Of a stretch of DNA of 64,000 nucleotides, positions 21,474 through 33,599 are shown in pieces (positions within the stretch are counted from its first letter, which is position 1; each line of letters opens with the position of its first letter). This DNA is from Phaffia rhodozyma (taxonomy: Eukaryota; Basidiomycota; Tremellomycetes; Cystofilobasidiales; Mrakiaceae): contig JACGZH010000002.1 in NCBI GenBank assembly GCA_014706385.1, forward strand, positions 930,001 through 994,000, written 5' to 3'. The notes under the pieces are model-generated. The model made no database searches. It was not told the DNA's origin and saw only the letters and a list, made by a program, of their open reading frames with translations. The translations under genes were made by a program, and so were the position numbers.

Positions 21474-24435
21474 TCACTCGATCAAATCTATTAACCCGGC
21501 ATTCTCCAAGACGGCCTGCCACCTCTCTTTGAACAAACCCAGACCACCACCGACGGTCACGTCCTCGACCCAAACAGCGGCATCCAACCAAGCTTTGACC
21601 TGGGTTCCTAACCCTATCGACTCGGTCTCACCCTCGAGAGCTTGAGATCGAAGACGGACGAGAGAAGCCATGGCGAGGAGCGTTCGGGTGGCTTCTGAGT
21701 GTCTGAACATCGGAGGAGTCGATATCGGTAGATCTTTCATTCCTTTGATCTCGGCCTCGTCATGGGTGCTCACGTCCTCGGCCGTGTTCGGATCAGTACC
21801 GTTGGACGAGTGTGAGGGAAGACCCAAGAAAGCGAACGAGTCGGGTTTAATCCGGACACCTAGGGAATCCAGAGCGGAGACTTCGTTCCTCATGCAAGCT
21901 GCGAGTTCTTTTATTTTTATCTTCCCACCTGTTGCGCCCGTACCTGTGCCGGTGGCTCCGGTAGCCCCTTCGAGTCGTCGGTTGATGATCGCTCGAAGAG
22001 GGGTTCTCAAGGCTTGGTGACCGAAATATCTATCAACCCTGGGGATCCGCCGGGTTTGAAGATAGGTCTTGTCGATCGACCGAGTGATTTCCTCACGTTT
22101 CTTGACGAGCGCCGTCAACTGGGTCATGCTCAGTCCTTTGGATCCCGTCGTCGAGGAAGAAGGAGGGAAAAGGTCTTCGTCATCCGCTGATTCTCTCATA
22201 GCCTTGACGACCCAACCAGGACGCTCGTCTAAACCTGGATCGAGTCTGTCGGTCTCACACAGGGTGCATGTGCATTTCCCAAAGTACTTTTCCAGTCGGG
22301 ATGATCGGAACTGCAGGGGGAGATCAGGAACGTATGAGGCGAGGATCTCGGTGTGAGCAGGGATCAGTTGAGTCGCCCGTGTAATTTGAAAGTCTCCGAA
22401 GAAGCACTGGATGCACCAGCCAAAGGAACAGATGTCAAGTAAGCATAGGAGGAGAGATGGGCAAATGAGAATGAGAGCAGATAAAACATACGTGGTAGGC
22501 GTTCCAAGCACAAGAGTGGTTGATTAAAGCAGACTCGGAGAACAACGCTCCGGGAGCTTCCTCGGCCGCGTAGGCTATGCTATCCCCCTGTACAGGGACT
22601 GGCAAGAGTCTGAAAGGAGTAGAAGCATTGTAGAACACCGCTCGAGAGATGTCTTTCGGTCTGACCGCTCGCGCCTCTCCATTCTCCTCGCCGTTCTCGT
22701 TCTCGGTAGGAAATGACAAGAGACCGGCTCTATTCGGGATGTCTTTCTGTTTGAGAGCAGGGAATGGAGGCGGGAGAGGGGAATGCAACTCGAAATCGGG
22801 CGGCATCTCGAAATCCGAGTTTGGTCCGAGATAAGCCTGTGAGACCTTTGTTGCCAGTTCGGGTTGGTCCGCCAGCCTCCAGAGCACATTCCTGGTGTAG
22901 ACCTCACTGGATGATCGGTCGATGACATCCTGTTCGAGATCAAACCTGACCAACTCGGGTTTACTAGGGATCTCGTGTGAGCTGACGAGCGCGAGCGAAC
23001 GGACGGCCAGGATGATTTCTCCGGGTTGAATTTCTTTCGTCGCTATCAACCCTCGTCCTTTGCCTTTGATCGGTCCGACGATGGCCGAGGGAGAGATGTA
23101 GTCTGCGACATGTTTGATTCGCTGGATGCCGTCTTTCGGTCCGTTCAGAGAGGTCTGGTAGAGCGATCGAATGTCAAACGCTCCCTCTGAAGACTCGTTC
23201 AGCCGAGCCTCGGACTGGGCGATGCCTGCCGGGCCTTCAGGCAGTTCAGGAGACAGGTTTGCTAGAGTTGAAAATGTTTCCAGAGCATGAGACCAACGTC
23301 TGAGCGAACAGAATGCGGCTGCCTGCCTGCTTAGCGCCTTTTCCATGAGGGTCTTTGTGTCTGAGGCGGAAGAACAAGCAGGAGAGGATAGGGTTTCAAG
23401 GACGACGGCCAGGTCGGCTAACGCAGGAGTGTGTCGTTCGAGAGTATTGTTAAGGTGCGCTCGGTTGAGGAGGACAAGGTGTCTAGAGGGAGAGCAGGGG
23501 TGTTGGTTGAGGCCGGTTGTATAAGCTCGGAGGGCCGCCAGGTAATTTTTTGATGCAAACTCCTATCGAACATAAGAGGGAGTGGGAAGAGCAAAAAAAG
23601 AAAAAAAGAAAAAAAAAAAAAAGACAATAGAATGTAATAGTCAACGCGAGGGCCATGAGTGGAACGAGAGTGAAAAAGAAATACCTTGTTTCCGAGGTTT
23701 TTCCATTCATCGAGCGGTCTCTCCGCCTCCTTTGGTTTCTCCCACGGTCGTCCATTCTCTACCCAATCCACTCCCGTCCCTAAAGGATCATCTTTTTCAA
23801 TGAACGCCAAGTCACTCTTGGAGTCGACCCAGAGAGCGACCCGACCGGCGTCCAATAGGTCTCTTCCTACTCGAGGTTCCTTAACGGCCAAGATCTGGCC
23901 GTCGGGAAAGACTGCACGAACATCGGACGCAGTCGGCACGCCCAGGCTCGACGGTCGGAGTGGGAAATATCGAATTCGAAGCAGGGTAGCGCATCCGGAG
24001 GGGGAGCATACAGGTAGTGTGATCGTCAGATGGAGTGGATCTGAAAGCTGTCCGATAGTCGACGAGGGAAGAACGCGGAGGAGGATGTATTTGCCGGTGT
24101 GCTTCTCGTTCAGTCTGAGCGAGCGCAGGTCGCTCACTGAGAAGCGCGTAGGAATGAGGGCCGTTCATTTGGTCTGACCGAGAAAGAGGAGGACAAAGAA
24201 ACACAGACTGACCTCGGACTAGATCTTCGAACGACCGGGCCGAGGGCACCGCTGATGAATCAGGTTCCCATCCGGAAACCGTGACGAGTTGTCTTGCGCG
24301 CGACGGTCTGGATGACGACTTGAGGGTGTGCAAGAAAGAAGCTTCTGAATCGAACGAGTATGACTCCGGTTCAAGCTTGCCTTCTGCCTGGAAGCTTGCT
24401 CTCAGTTGGGCCAGCTGCCGGGCAGGATCAGACAT
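21474..24435 (-). CDS. TPR and SET domain protein (SMYD-like)
   Basis: Probable lysine methyltransferase-like protein. The start ATG at 24435 gives MSDPARQLAQLRASFQAEGK. The N-terminal third is unassigned. A helical TPR-like segment (LDEWKNLGNK, then EFASKNYLAALRAYTTGL) follows, and after it VLLNRAHLNN. The SET region begins VGPIKGKGRGLIATKEIQPG. It carries the key ALINHSCAWNAYH, interrupted there by an intron, and ends in a cysteine cluster KYFGKCTCTLCETD typical of post-SET/SMYD proteins. A helical C-terminal tail follows to the stop at 21474. The layout (TPR before SET) resembles fungal SET/TPR proteins of the SMYD type; histone versus non-histone substrate is unknown. Few introns, unlike its neighbours. 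Two CACGTG sites lie about 180 bp upstream. Confidence 0.87.
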
Positions 24436-25512
24436 GGTGACGCGGGGAGTTTGTTTATAGATATGTGTGTGAACGCGGCGAAGGCCAGCAAGAAAGAGAG
24501 AAAGAAGGGAAGAAAGTGAGAAAGAAGGAAAGAAGGAAAGAAAGTGAGAAAGTACGGAAGGAGACGCGTAGGAAAGAAGGAATAGATAAAAGTGATATGC
24601 TGTGTGTAGTCACGTGACACTGCATATACACGTGAGTCTCCATGAATGTGGCCACCACACTCCCAAACCATTCATCCGATCCTCCATTCGATCAACTGGG
24701 AGACGATTAAACCTAAATGGGTGAGCCCTGAACGTCTCGGGCACAACGATCAGGACAAGGCACAGCTGAGAATCGATTACCGGAACTTGAGTCCTTCAAA
24801 CATCAAGTTACGTGTGGCTTTGCATGATGCGATCAACCGCTGCGCCCACAAATTGAATTCAGCCGTTCGGTAGCGCCAGCCGAATTTCCCTCGGCTGCCT
24901 TGCGGATTTTCCCTTGCCGACTCTTTTCCCTTCGTCCGGTTGTCCAAACCGAAGCGCCTTTTCGGACATCACTTGGGTTTCGACCCAGAACGATTTTTTA
25001 TATATATTTTTTTATTTTTTTATTTTTTTTTCAATCTTCTTTGGGTCTCTGTCGATGTCTATGTCTGTCTCCAACACTCACAGACACTCACATACATCCA
25101 CGTAAAAAATATTCTCTCACTCACATCCTCCTTCAGACCATCAACTGGATCTCAAGCAGTCGGTCAGACCGGGTGTCCACGGAAAAAAGGACTAGTACAT
25201 GTAAAGATCTTACCCGGAGATAGTTCACGCTCGCCTCACAGCTTTTTCTATCGCCTCGGTGTTTATTAGATTCACGTTCTAATCCGTCGGCCTTGAGCAC
25301 CAACGTTCGATAGCCTTTTTTTCTTCTCTCTTCTTTTTTTTTGGGTTCATTCATTCATTCATTCTCATTCTCACTCATCATTCTTTTTTATTATAATTTT
25401 TTTTAGCCTTTTGTCGCTTGCTCACATCCAGATCACTCGCTGATATCTGAGTTCACTCGGTCGATCGATCAGATAACCATCAGGATCACCAAGGAAGATT
25501 CGTTCGACTCGG
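24436..25512. promoter_or_regulatory. Divergent promoter region, SET gene / large bHLH gene
   Basis: About 1.1 kb. It holds a GAAAG-rich polypurine run (about 24485-24580), two E-boxes at 24611-24634, a long T-rich tract (about 24995-25035) and a TTCA tandem run (about 25347-25363), probably in the 5' leader of the bHLH gene. No gene is recognised. Confidence 0.5.
24609..24634. promoter_or_regulatory. Pair of CACGTG E-boxes
   Basis: CACGTG occurs at 24611-24616 and again at 24629-24634. The first is embedded in the ten-base palindrome GTCACGTGAC (24609-24618). CACGTG is the classic bHLH target. The pair lies 176 bp upstream of the SET gene and 0.9 kb upstream of a bHLH gene, so autoregulation or shared control is conceivable. 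Confidence 0.45.
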
Positions 25513-28500
25513 ATGCATCCTCCGTCGGACTCGACTACGGTCATCTCCACCACACCGACGTTCGACATCTCGGATTTCGTTAAGTCTCCTCAGGATGATA
25601 GTATGAATGAGTTTTCGTTAGAAGCATCGTCCTTTTCGGCCGGTATGCATCCTTCTCCTGGTATTCATCAACATCAGCAGCAGCAACAACACCAGCATCA
25701 TCAACAGGGAGGACAGAACAAAGACAGTCACCATTATAGTAGTCACCAACAACACTCCCCGTTCTCACTATCAATCAACCAGATGGCATTCGACCCACCG
25801 CACACAGACAATTTTCCTCCTTCGGCTTCCGCCTCGACTTCTTCCGTCTCATCCAGCTCGTCCGGGCCAGTCTACGCCGACAATGCCAGCCCATCCTCGT
25901 TCTCTTCCTCCTCTCATCAACAGCATCTCCGTCAGCCATCCTCCGACATGAACCATTATGGCCATCACTCACTGAACACAAATGCTAACGCTAGCATGAG
26001 TCCTCTCTATCTGGGTCAGCCCTCGAATTCACCCCGACCGAGTCCGATAGGTAGCTCTCAGCAAGCCTCGGCCGCAACGTCCCCTATGAATGATGACGAA
26101 TTCAGAAGACTTCTCGATGGTGTCCTCCCGAATGGTTCCCAGTCAGCTTCTGGAGAGTCCGGCGGAGCAGGAGGCAATAACGGCAATGGGAGTAGCCCTC
26201 TCGGCGGTGCGGACTCGGGACCAATCAACTTGAACGCGTTTCTTCAGGCAATCGACCTGATGGTCCCTCATCTGGATCAGGCCACCTCGGCCACTTCAAG
26301 TGAGAGCGCTTCCAACCCGGGTGGCCAACCAGACTGGATAGATACCGCTTCTGCTTTCCAAAAAGTTCAGCAACTGCAGCAACTACAACAGTTCCAGACT
26401 GCTTTCATCCAAGAACAAGTAAGCCTTTTGTTTCCTCATACTCTCCGTCAGAGTCATTCTCTCCCTTTCATCCAAGTTGACATAGTTCCGTATATCTCCG
26501 CCATTGCTTCAGCTCAACCTTATATCCCGTCAAGCCGTCGAACAGGCCTATCGATCCCATCAACTGCAGTCGCAGCAGCAGCAGCATCCTTCACCCTTCC
26601 TCGCTCCTCAACAACAGAGCTCGCCTTTTCTGGTCGCACAACAACAACGCCAATCTCAACCTCAATCTCAATTGCCAAATTACAACAGTCTCGTCAACGC
26701 CGCTCATCTCTTACGTCAAGGTCTTCCTACGCAGGGTGAGTAAAAACGAACTATCCACCTTCTGCTCAAATAGAGCGCGTTCTCTCTCTCTCTTCTCCTT
26801 CCCTTCTCTTCTTACTCCCACCTTTCTTTCTTGAGATCCAGTCCCCAACTCCGATACCCTCTCTTCCCTACATCACGAGTTGATGAACTCAGGAAACATG
26901 TCAACCTCGGCGGGAGCTTACAGAGACAATGCCAACTACGACCAGGACGGAAATGTGCGTTTTTCTTGTCTCTCTTTTGCCTCCTTCCGTGCCCTACATT
27001 TGCTCATCCGACCTTCTCTTATGTTCTTGAACCAATGATAACAACAATGAAGCTCTTGTTCACACCATTAATATCTCCAGTCATGTCCACCCATTCATGC
27101 ATGACCACTCCAGGCTCTGCCTTCCAGAGTGTCAACCCGTTCTCTCATTCAACCACTCCGGCCTCTTCCTTCCCATCACACGAGTTTTTCTCTCCTTTGA
27201 CATCCCCGGCGCTCGGACCGAACGTATTTCCTCGCCAACCTCCCTCTTCTGCCGATAGATACCAGCCCGGAGCGAGCATGTCGCCCCGTCTGCTCGCTCA
27301 ACCCGGGAACGGTAGTACCGATGGATCGGTAGGAACAGGAACGATAGCCGGCAACAGTTCCAAAGAAGGACGCTCGTCAAGAAGCAGTCGAAGTAGTCGA
27401 GAAGCCGGCTCGGCCGGCTCGAACGGAGAAGGCAGAAACGCAAAGACTCGACCGAGTCCGTTGATGAAACCCGTCAATGGAAGAAAGTCCGGAGGAGGAT
27501 CGAAAGCGAACAGGGATTCGAGTGCTCTCATTGGTTCTCCAGCTCTACTCGCAAGTCCCCAGATACCACTCGAAGGGATCGAAGAAATGGAGATCTCTCT
27601 CTCGGAAGATACAGAGGCAGCTCTATACCAGCGGCAACAACAGCAACAGCAGCAACAACAACAACAACAATCCATGAGATTCTCTCCGTCTTCACTCTCA
27701 TCAGCCATCCCGTCAAACATGATAGACGGAATGAACCAATTAACAAGCATACATTCGTCGCCCTCGCCCATCGATTTCAATCCATCGGCCATGCCGCCAC
27801 CTCCTCTTCCCGCGCACATCCAACACCGAATAAACTCTTCCTCCGCTTCGTCCTCACCCGTGGCCGGTCCGATCGGTGTTGGGCTTGCTATTCCCCCAGG
27901 TGGACCGTTAGCTCCTCAGACACCGGCCACGTTTTTGAACTTGTCGACCAGACCGAACTTGAACACTACCAGCGGAAGTCCAACGATGCGTGCGACAGCC
28001 AACCCATCCGGTCCCAGTGGCAGAGGCTCATCCTCCTCGTCCACCTTTTCTGACTCTCCTTCCGCCTTTGGATCTCCTACCGTTCGGATGGGTGGCGGGT
28101 CTGGCGCCAGCAGACCGGTCAGGGCTTCTCCTTTGGTCACAGCGATGAACGCCTCGGAGGAAAGCTCTACTTCACCTATGGCCTTCAGCTTGGATGGCTC
28201 CCCGCCCATCGCCATCGGATCGATCGAGACGGTCGAGAGCGGAAGAGGAAAGAACGTACATGGCCCAGGAGCGCGCACCGGATCATCCTCCAGGAGGTCG
28301 TCTTTCTCTGGATCGCCACCCGGAAAGAATCAGAGAACCAAACGAAGGTCCGCCACGAGTGATGACCACTCGAATCCTTCTTCCGCCTCGGCTGCGACTG
28401 CTAAAGACGGAGGGGAAGCCGGGAAGAAAGGATCGACAGGAGTGAAGAGGAAGAGCTCGCTGAGTAAACTCTCGATGGACGTCACCATCATCAAGTCACC

Positions 28501-29887
28501 TCTGTTGGTGCCTACGAAAGGAAAGGAGAAGGCTACGTCTAGTGGGAAAAAAGGTTTGTTTTCTTTTGCGTATACATATGTGTGTGTGTGTGTGTGTGTG
28601 TGTCACATGGCGAACATTATGGTTGATGTCGTGATTTGGTTTCACTCTTCTAGGTAAATCGAAAGCGAAAGCGCCTGCCACCAAACCCGCCGCCCCACCG
28701 GTCCCACCGGCCGGAGGAAAGCTCCCCGACGTGATCAAAAAGACATCTCACAAAGTAGCCGAACAGCGTCGAAGGGATTCCCTCAAAGCAGGATTCGACG
28801 AACTCCGGCTCCTCCTGCCGCCTATCAATGTGGATTGTGTCGACCCGGATACAGGTGAACTGATTGCTGGTGCTAGTATGCCGAGATTGCCGGCCAGGAG
28901 TGTGCCAGATTCGAATCCTAATCGAGGTAGGACCTATTTTCTTTTTTCCTTTCTTTTTCCTTTCCTTTTTCTGATGATTACTCATCGAGCCAAAGAGAAA
29001 AGCTGACGGATAGATGATCATATGCGCATGTGTCTAGGTGTGAGCAAAGTTGCGCTACTGAGATGTTCGAACCAACACATTGGGACGTTGAATTCTCGAA
29101 TCAGTAGACGAGATGATGTTCGTCTTTTCTTTTTGCTCTTTGATCGGTTTACCGAATTGTTGATTTTCCTTTCCCCCAGAAATTAAACTTACCAAACTAA
29201 TATTTAACTTTAAAAAAAAATCCCAAAAACTTTATCTTTCTTCTTTTTTTTCTCCCCCTTCGCGCACATTCGACCCAAAAAAAAACCCCTTTGTAGTTCA
29301 TCGAGCATCTTAAGAAAGAAATACACTCTCTCCGCACCACCGGTCGATCCCTTCCCGTTGCCCTGCCGCTTTCCCAGTCCGGCCACACCTATTCGAACTC
29401 GAACTCTGATCCGATCTATCCGATCGACACCCGTCACATCGACTTGTTAGAATTCGACGTTGACCATTGTGAGCGGGAGGAGGACGAGGCGGATGTCGAG
29501 GTTGACGGAGGTGCCGGTTCGAGTAATGGGACTGAGAATGACGATGTCGAGGAAGCCGAGGCCGAGGAGGATGAAGAAGAAGAAGAAGAAGACGACGACG
29601 AGGAAGCGGAAGCAGAACGGGAAGGTGGCGACGGAGGTGAAGGAAGAGAGGAGGAAGACGAGGAAGAAGAAGGTGAAGACGAATCTTTCGATCTAGATCG
29701 ACCCGGGACGGCAGGAAGTATAGGAGGGGTGTCGACTCGATCGAGGAACGGAAGGCTGGGTGGGAAGAACAAGCAGCACGGTCCTGACGTCAGACAAGAC
29801 GTCGGATCGGATAGGGTGAGCGATGCGGTCGTTCAGGTCGGAAGAATGAAACAGGAAAGGGACGAAGGTGGGATGGATGTATCATGA
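25513..29887 (+). CDS. Large Gln/Ser-rich bHLH transcription factor
   Basis: Nuclear regulator. The start ATG gives MHPPSDSTTVISTTPTFDIS. The long N-terminal half is low-complexity: His/Gln runs near 25670-25710, many Ser/Pro stretches and a polyglutamine tract of about a dozen residues near 27635-27670, as in activation domains. The bHLH domain lies in the C-terminal quarter. Its basic region and helix 1 read KKTSHKVAEQRRRDSLKAGF then DELRLLLPPI (about 28738-28830), followed by a long loop containing VDPDTGELIAGASMPRLP. After an intron VSKVALLRCSNQHIGTLNS follows, then FIEHLKKEIHSLRTTGR. The C-terminus is a very acidic Glu/Asp run (about 29460-29700). The intron at about 28554-28653 contains a (TG)n repeat. 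The family orthologue is not identified. Intron borders in the loop region are approximate. Confidence 0.85.
28579..28603. repeat. (TG)n microsatellite in an intron
   Basis: About twelve TG dinucleotides within an intron of the large bHLH gene, just after the donor side. Likely polymorphic; no coding role. Confidence 0.85.
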
Positions 29888-30119
29888 CTTGATCCCCCCA
29901 CTCAATTTTCTCTCTCAGTATGAACAAGCAAAACGAACCAAAAATAAATCAATCGCATACATTCTGTATCCTTTGGGTTCTCTTCTTTTGTTACGATACT
30001 CAAGATAGTTCACAAGGTTGATACAGAGAGTTGAAGGGAGGAGAAGAAAGAAAAGAAAACACGATGAAACTGCATCCATAGCAAGCACTTCCTTCTCTTT
30101 CGGCCCCTAGGCAGAGGTC

Positions 30120-32032
30120 TCAAGATTGGCCGAACTGGTTCAAGATCTGCTGCCAATTCTCTCCGTCCACGTCATTAAGAAACTCTGACAGATCTGTCAT
30201 GTCTCCTGTTTCGATGTTTATCGTCCCGGCGCCGGCATCGGCGTTGGCGCTGACGTTGGTGTTGGTGTTGGTATTCATGGCCGTGCTTGCCATGTTGAGT
30301 TCGTCTGATTCATCAGTGAGATCGATGACGCCGTCCATCGGTGGGATCGGTATCGACATCGACGGTTTCTGAGGCTGGGATTGGGACTGGGATTGTGACT
30401 GACTGACAGACACGGGTGCGGATGGAAGTACAGGCGCGGATGCGGATGCAGAGGCAGAAACAGCAGCGTTGAGTTGATCCATTATAGCCTGAGCCTGCTC
30501 GGATGTCATCGAGTCGATCTCTGCTGCCGTCAACGTCTGTGGGAACCCTTGCATCTGGATCGGTAGTTGCATCTGCATCTGCGTTTGCGCGGATGAGGAC
30601 GATGCAGTTGGTAGTGGTTGTAGAAGGGATGATGGTGTTGTCGTCAGCGATGTCGCCGGTGTCGGCACTGGCGGTGCCGCTAACGGCGGCGATGGTGGTG
30701 GGGGAGGGAAGAAAGTGGACGGGTGAGACGCTAACGACCCATCAGGCCTGGTCGTCCCTCCACCGGGTGTAATGATCATATTGGGTTGTACCAAACTATC
30801 ATCCACCACGCCCAACAACGGATCGACGATCGAGCTCATCCTTGTACCCCCCACCCCTGACGTTCTCATCTCATCCTCGGTCTCGGTCTCCATCGTACCC
30901 AGCAAAGGTTTCATCCGAGGTTTAGGTTTCAGTCGAGGTTTGGTCACGAATGGCACAGGAGACGGCTGTTCTTCCGTCGTCGTCATCATCATCGAGGATC
31001 CTGGAAGGGTTGATGCTGACCTGGGAAAGTGGGGGTTCTGAGGATTGAAAGAGAGAGCCGGGTTTAATTTCCCGTCGTTGTCTCTATCGTTGATAGTGTT
31101 GATGTGGTCATTCGTGGATGACGCGGCGGCGACGGCGGCAGCGACGGTGAGAGGTGGAGGTGCGGATGCAGGTACGGGTGCAGGCACAGAAGGAGTCGTA
31201 GATGAGAGGGAAGGCGTAGAGCTTTGACCAGCAGGTTTGAAAGGATCAGCCTGTCCGAGTGAAGGCTGAGCAGAAATGGCATGTTCGCCCGTCAGTTGGT
31301 TTTTGACTACGATAGGTTGACGAGAAACGGGCTCTGGGACTGGTTGTGCTGTTGATGTGGACGCGGCTGATGTGGTTGCAGATGCTGTTGACGGTACCAA
31401 AGAGGAGGAATTGATCTGATCGTCAGTGTTCGCCAAGGTAGAATCCTCAGGCGCTTGTTCGGGTGTCTGTGCGAGGCGCTGTACAGACAAGCAGCCACGA
31501 GGAAGGGGGAAAAGGGAAGAGAGAAGGACGGTCAGAAGGTCTACCCGGTGAAAGAAGCGTTTATCGCTCAAAGAAAGCAGAGAAAAAGATGGAGAAGAAG
31601 AGGAGAATAGAATAGAAAGGAAGAACAGACAAGATACTCGTCGAGCTCTGCTCGTATCCAGGCATAGTTATTCTGTTGAAGTCTGTCCAAGAGTTCTTTG
31701 GGTGGTTGAGCTAACTGAGCGGAGAGTTCGTTTCTTTTCCCCCTCAAACAAAAAGGAAAGCAGTAGAAAACATATGAGCAACACAAGATAACAGGCAAGA
31801 TCCGAGGTTGTCCCAAACACGCCAAGAGTCTACTGATCCGCAACGAGACCACTCACTTTGTCTGTTGTTGCTGTAGTAGATCGGCATGGTACCGAAGGAC
31901 TAACCCGCTCGCGATCACATAGTCTTTGAGGGAAGCCTCTAGCTCGTCAATCTTTGACAAAAGCCATCCTCTGCCTGTAGTGATCGGATCTGACTTTGGC
32001 TGTGCGATCCTGATCCGTTTGATAGGAGGCAT
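30120..32032 (-). CDS. Unrecognised low-complexity protein with acidic C-terminus
   Basis: No family recognised. The start ATG at 32032 gives MPPIKRIRIAQPKSDPITTG, then WLLSKIDELEASLKDYVIAS. A short second exon reads KRNELSAQLAQPPKELLDRL then QQNNYAWIRAELDEYL, a helical, Gln-rich segment. The remainder (one long exon, 31480-30120) is Ser/Thr/Pro/Ala-rich with Gln and Met tracts. Near the C-terminus a short acidic patch (GVIDLTDESDELNM) resembles a SUMO-interacting motif, and the end is DMTDLSEFLNDVDGENWQQI then LNQFGQS, an acidic/hydrophobic pattern like activation domains. A basic N-terminus suggests nuclear import. A transcription co-regulator or Mediator-type role is possible but only a guess. 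It converges with the large bHLH gene. Confidence 0.7.
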
Positions 32033-33599
32033 CTGTATGCTGGCGATGATGATGATGATGATTGGCACTGTAAGCGACCGGTTCTAGGGTGCATTCCAGC
32101 GGTGAGGAGGATTGTTAGCCGAATGATGATGGCGTAACCATGTGTTGTAAGTTGTAACCTAGGGTTACCCTTCCCCGGGAAAAAGAGCCGAGACAACCCG
32201 ATGGAGGCAATCGAGGGATGTGTGAGATGGGAGAGCGCCCGAAAGAGGGGGCGTGTGGGAGGCCTTGCAGAGAGCATACATGGAATTTTTTCATAGACGG
32301 TACAGAGAACAGACACAGAGCAAGAAAACGGTATAGGTCAAGGAGAGAGATAGAGAGGGGAAGAGCAAGAAGAGAGGAAGAAATAAGGAAAGAAGGAGAG
32401 AACTAGGAAGAAGGGAAGCGAGCGAAAGAAAGAGAGATGGGGAAAGGAAAGGAAGAAAAAAGGCCAGGGGATTTCGCTTGTGCCGACATTCCGACCAATC
32501 GATCTCCGCTCGTCCATCCCATCTTCCACAACAACAAAAACGACGACGAAGACGACGACGAAGAAGACGAAGACGATATTGACAACGTCAGAGGAAGAAG
32601 AAGAAGAAGACACATAGAGGATACTAAACGATAAAATATCCCTTACGTTCTTGTCCGGTAAGTTTCTGATGCTTAAATCTGTTTATCCGCTTTCCCCCTC
32701 ATTCTCCTGTCTACTCTGTCCTCTCGGTCTGTCACATGCTATCCAGAAAGAGAACCGGAAGATGGCAGCTCTGACCGTCGAAGAGAACGACCATAAGAAG
32801 AGAGGTCCCAGCCGGAAACGGGACGGGACGATGACCGGCTGATCGGGTGAGATGCATGACGGACGACCACACAGACAGATGAAACACAGGATACACCATC
32901 TTGTGTATGTGTGTATGTATGTGTATCTGTGTGTATGTGTCCATCGTTCGACGTCTGTTTCCATCCACATAGGGGATGCATGCAGTGGACATCTCACATC
33001 ATGCAACACAGAGTCTTTCGTCGTTCTCTTGCTTGTTCCCATCTTTCTTGCTGTCTCGCTTTCTTGCTTTCTTGCTGTCTTGTGTTCTTGTGTTCTTGCT
33101 TCCTTCCCTTCTCCCCTTCTCCCATTCTTTCTTTCGGTCGCTTCTCCTGGTTGTTTTGGCTCTGTCCGTTTTATTTTCCTCTTCTCCTTCTCCATCTGCT
33201 GACCTTTTCTTTTTTCGGACTCTTGCTTCTGTCGACCTCGTGGCTTAGCATCTGGTTGATCGGTTCATTGTCCTGAAACATCGTCTTTCGATTGATCGTG
33301 TACACACTCACACTCACAGAGCTCATACGATAACTCATTCGCCTACTTATCCGTCCCTCCATCTACTCATCCACCCATCCACCCACTCACCCATCCACTC
33401 ACCCATCCACTCACCCATCCACTCACCCATCCACTCATCCATCCACTCATCCATCCATCGCTTCATCGCTTCGTCCCGTTCCTCGTTCTCTCCATCCCTC
33501 GATCTAAATAGACTATTCTATTTTCTCTCTACTCTCTTGGCCATCTTCTCTATACAAACACCTACTCTTTTCTCTCTGCAAGAGAAACAATTATCGTGA
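32033..33599. other. Divergent intergenic region upstream of the PSP1-domain gene
   Basis: About 1.6 kb. It contains an A/G-rich block (about 32330-32460), a (GAC/GAA)-rich block (32535-32610), a GTAT/GTGT-rich block (32903-32942), pyrimidine-rich stretches (33040-33230) and the 12-base tandem repeat at 33366-33460. Short open frames here look like compositional artefacts. Part is probably the long 5' leader of the PSP1-domain gene. Confidence 0.5.
33366..33460. repeat. 12-bp minisatellite (ACCCATCCACTC-type)
   Basis: Tandem imperfect copies of a 12-base CCATCCACTCAC unit, drifting to CCATCCACTCAT at the end. It lies just upstream of the PSP1-domain gene and may be transcribed in its leader. 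Confidence 0.85.

Noticed and set aside
24402..24671. Leu/Phe-rich open frame on the minus strand upstream of the SET gene
   Set aside because: Created by the purine-rich GAAAG repeat tract; looks hydrophobic by composition only.
32437..32634. Short acidic open frame on the plus strand
   Set aside because: Produced by GAC/GAA repeats; no start context, motif or splice signals supporting a gene.
33366..33460. CRISPR-like array
   Set aside because: Units are 12 bp and directly adjacent with no spacers; it is a minisatellite in a eukaryotic genome.
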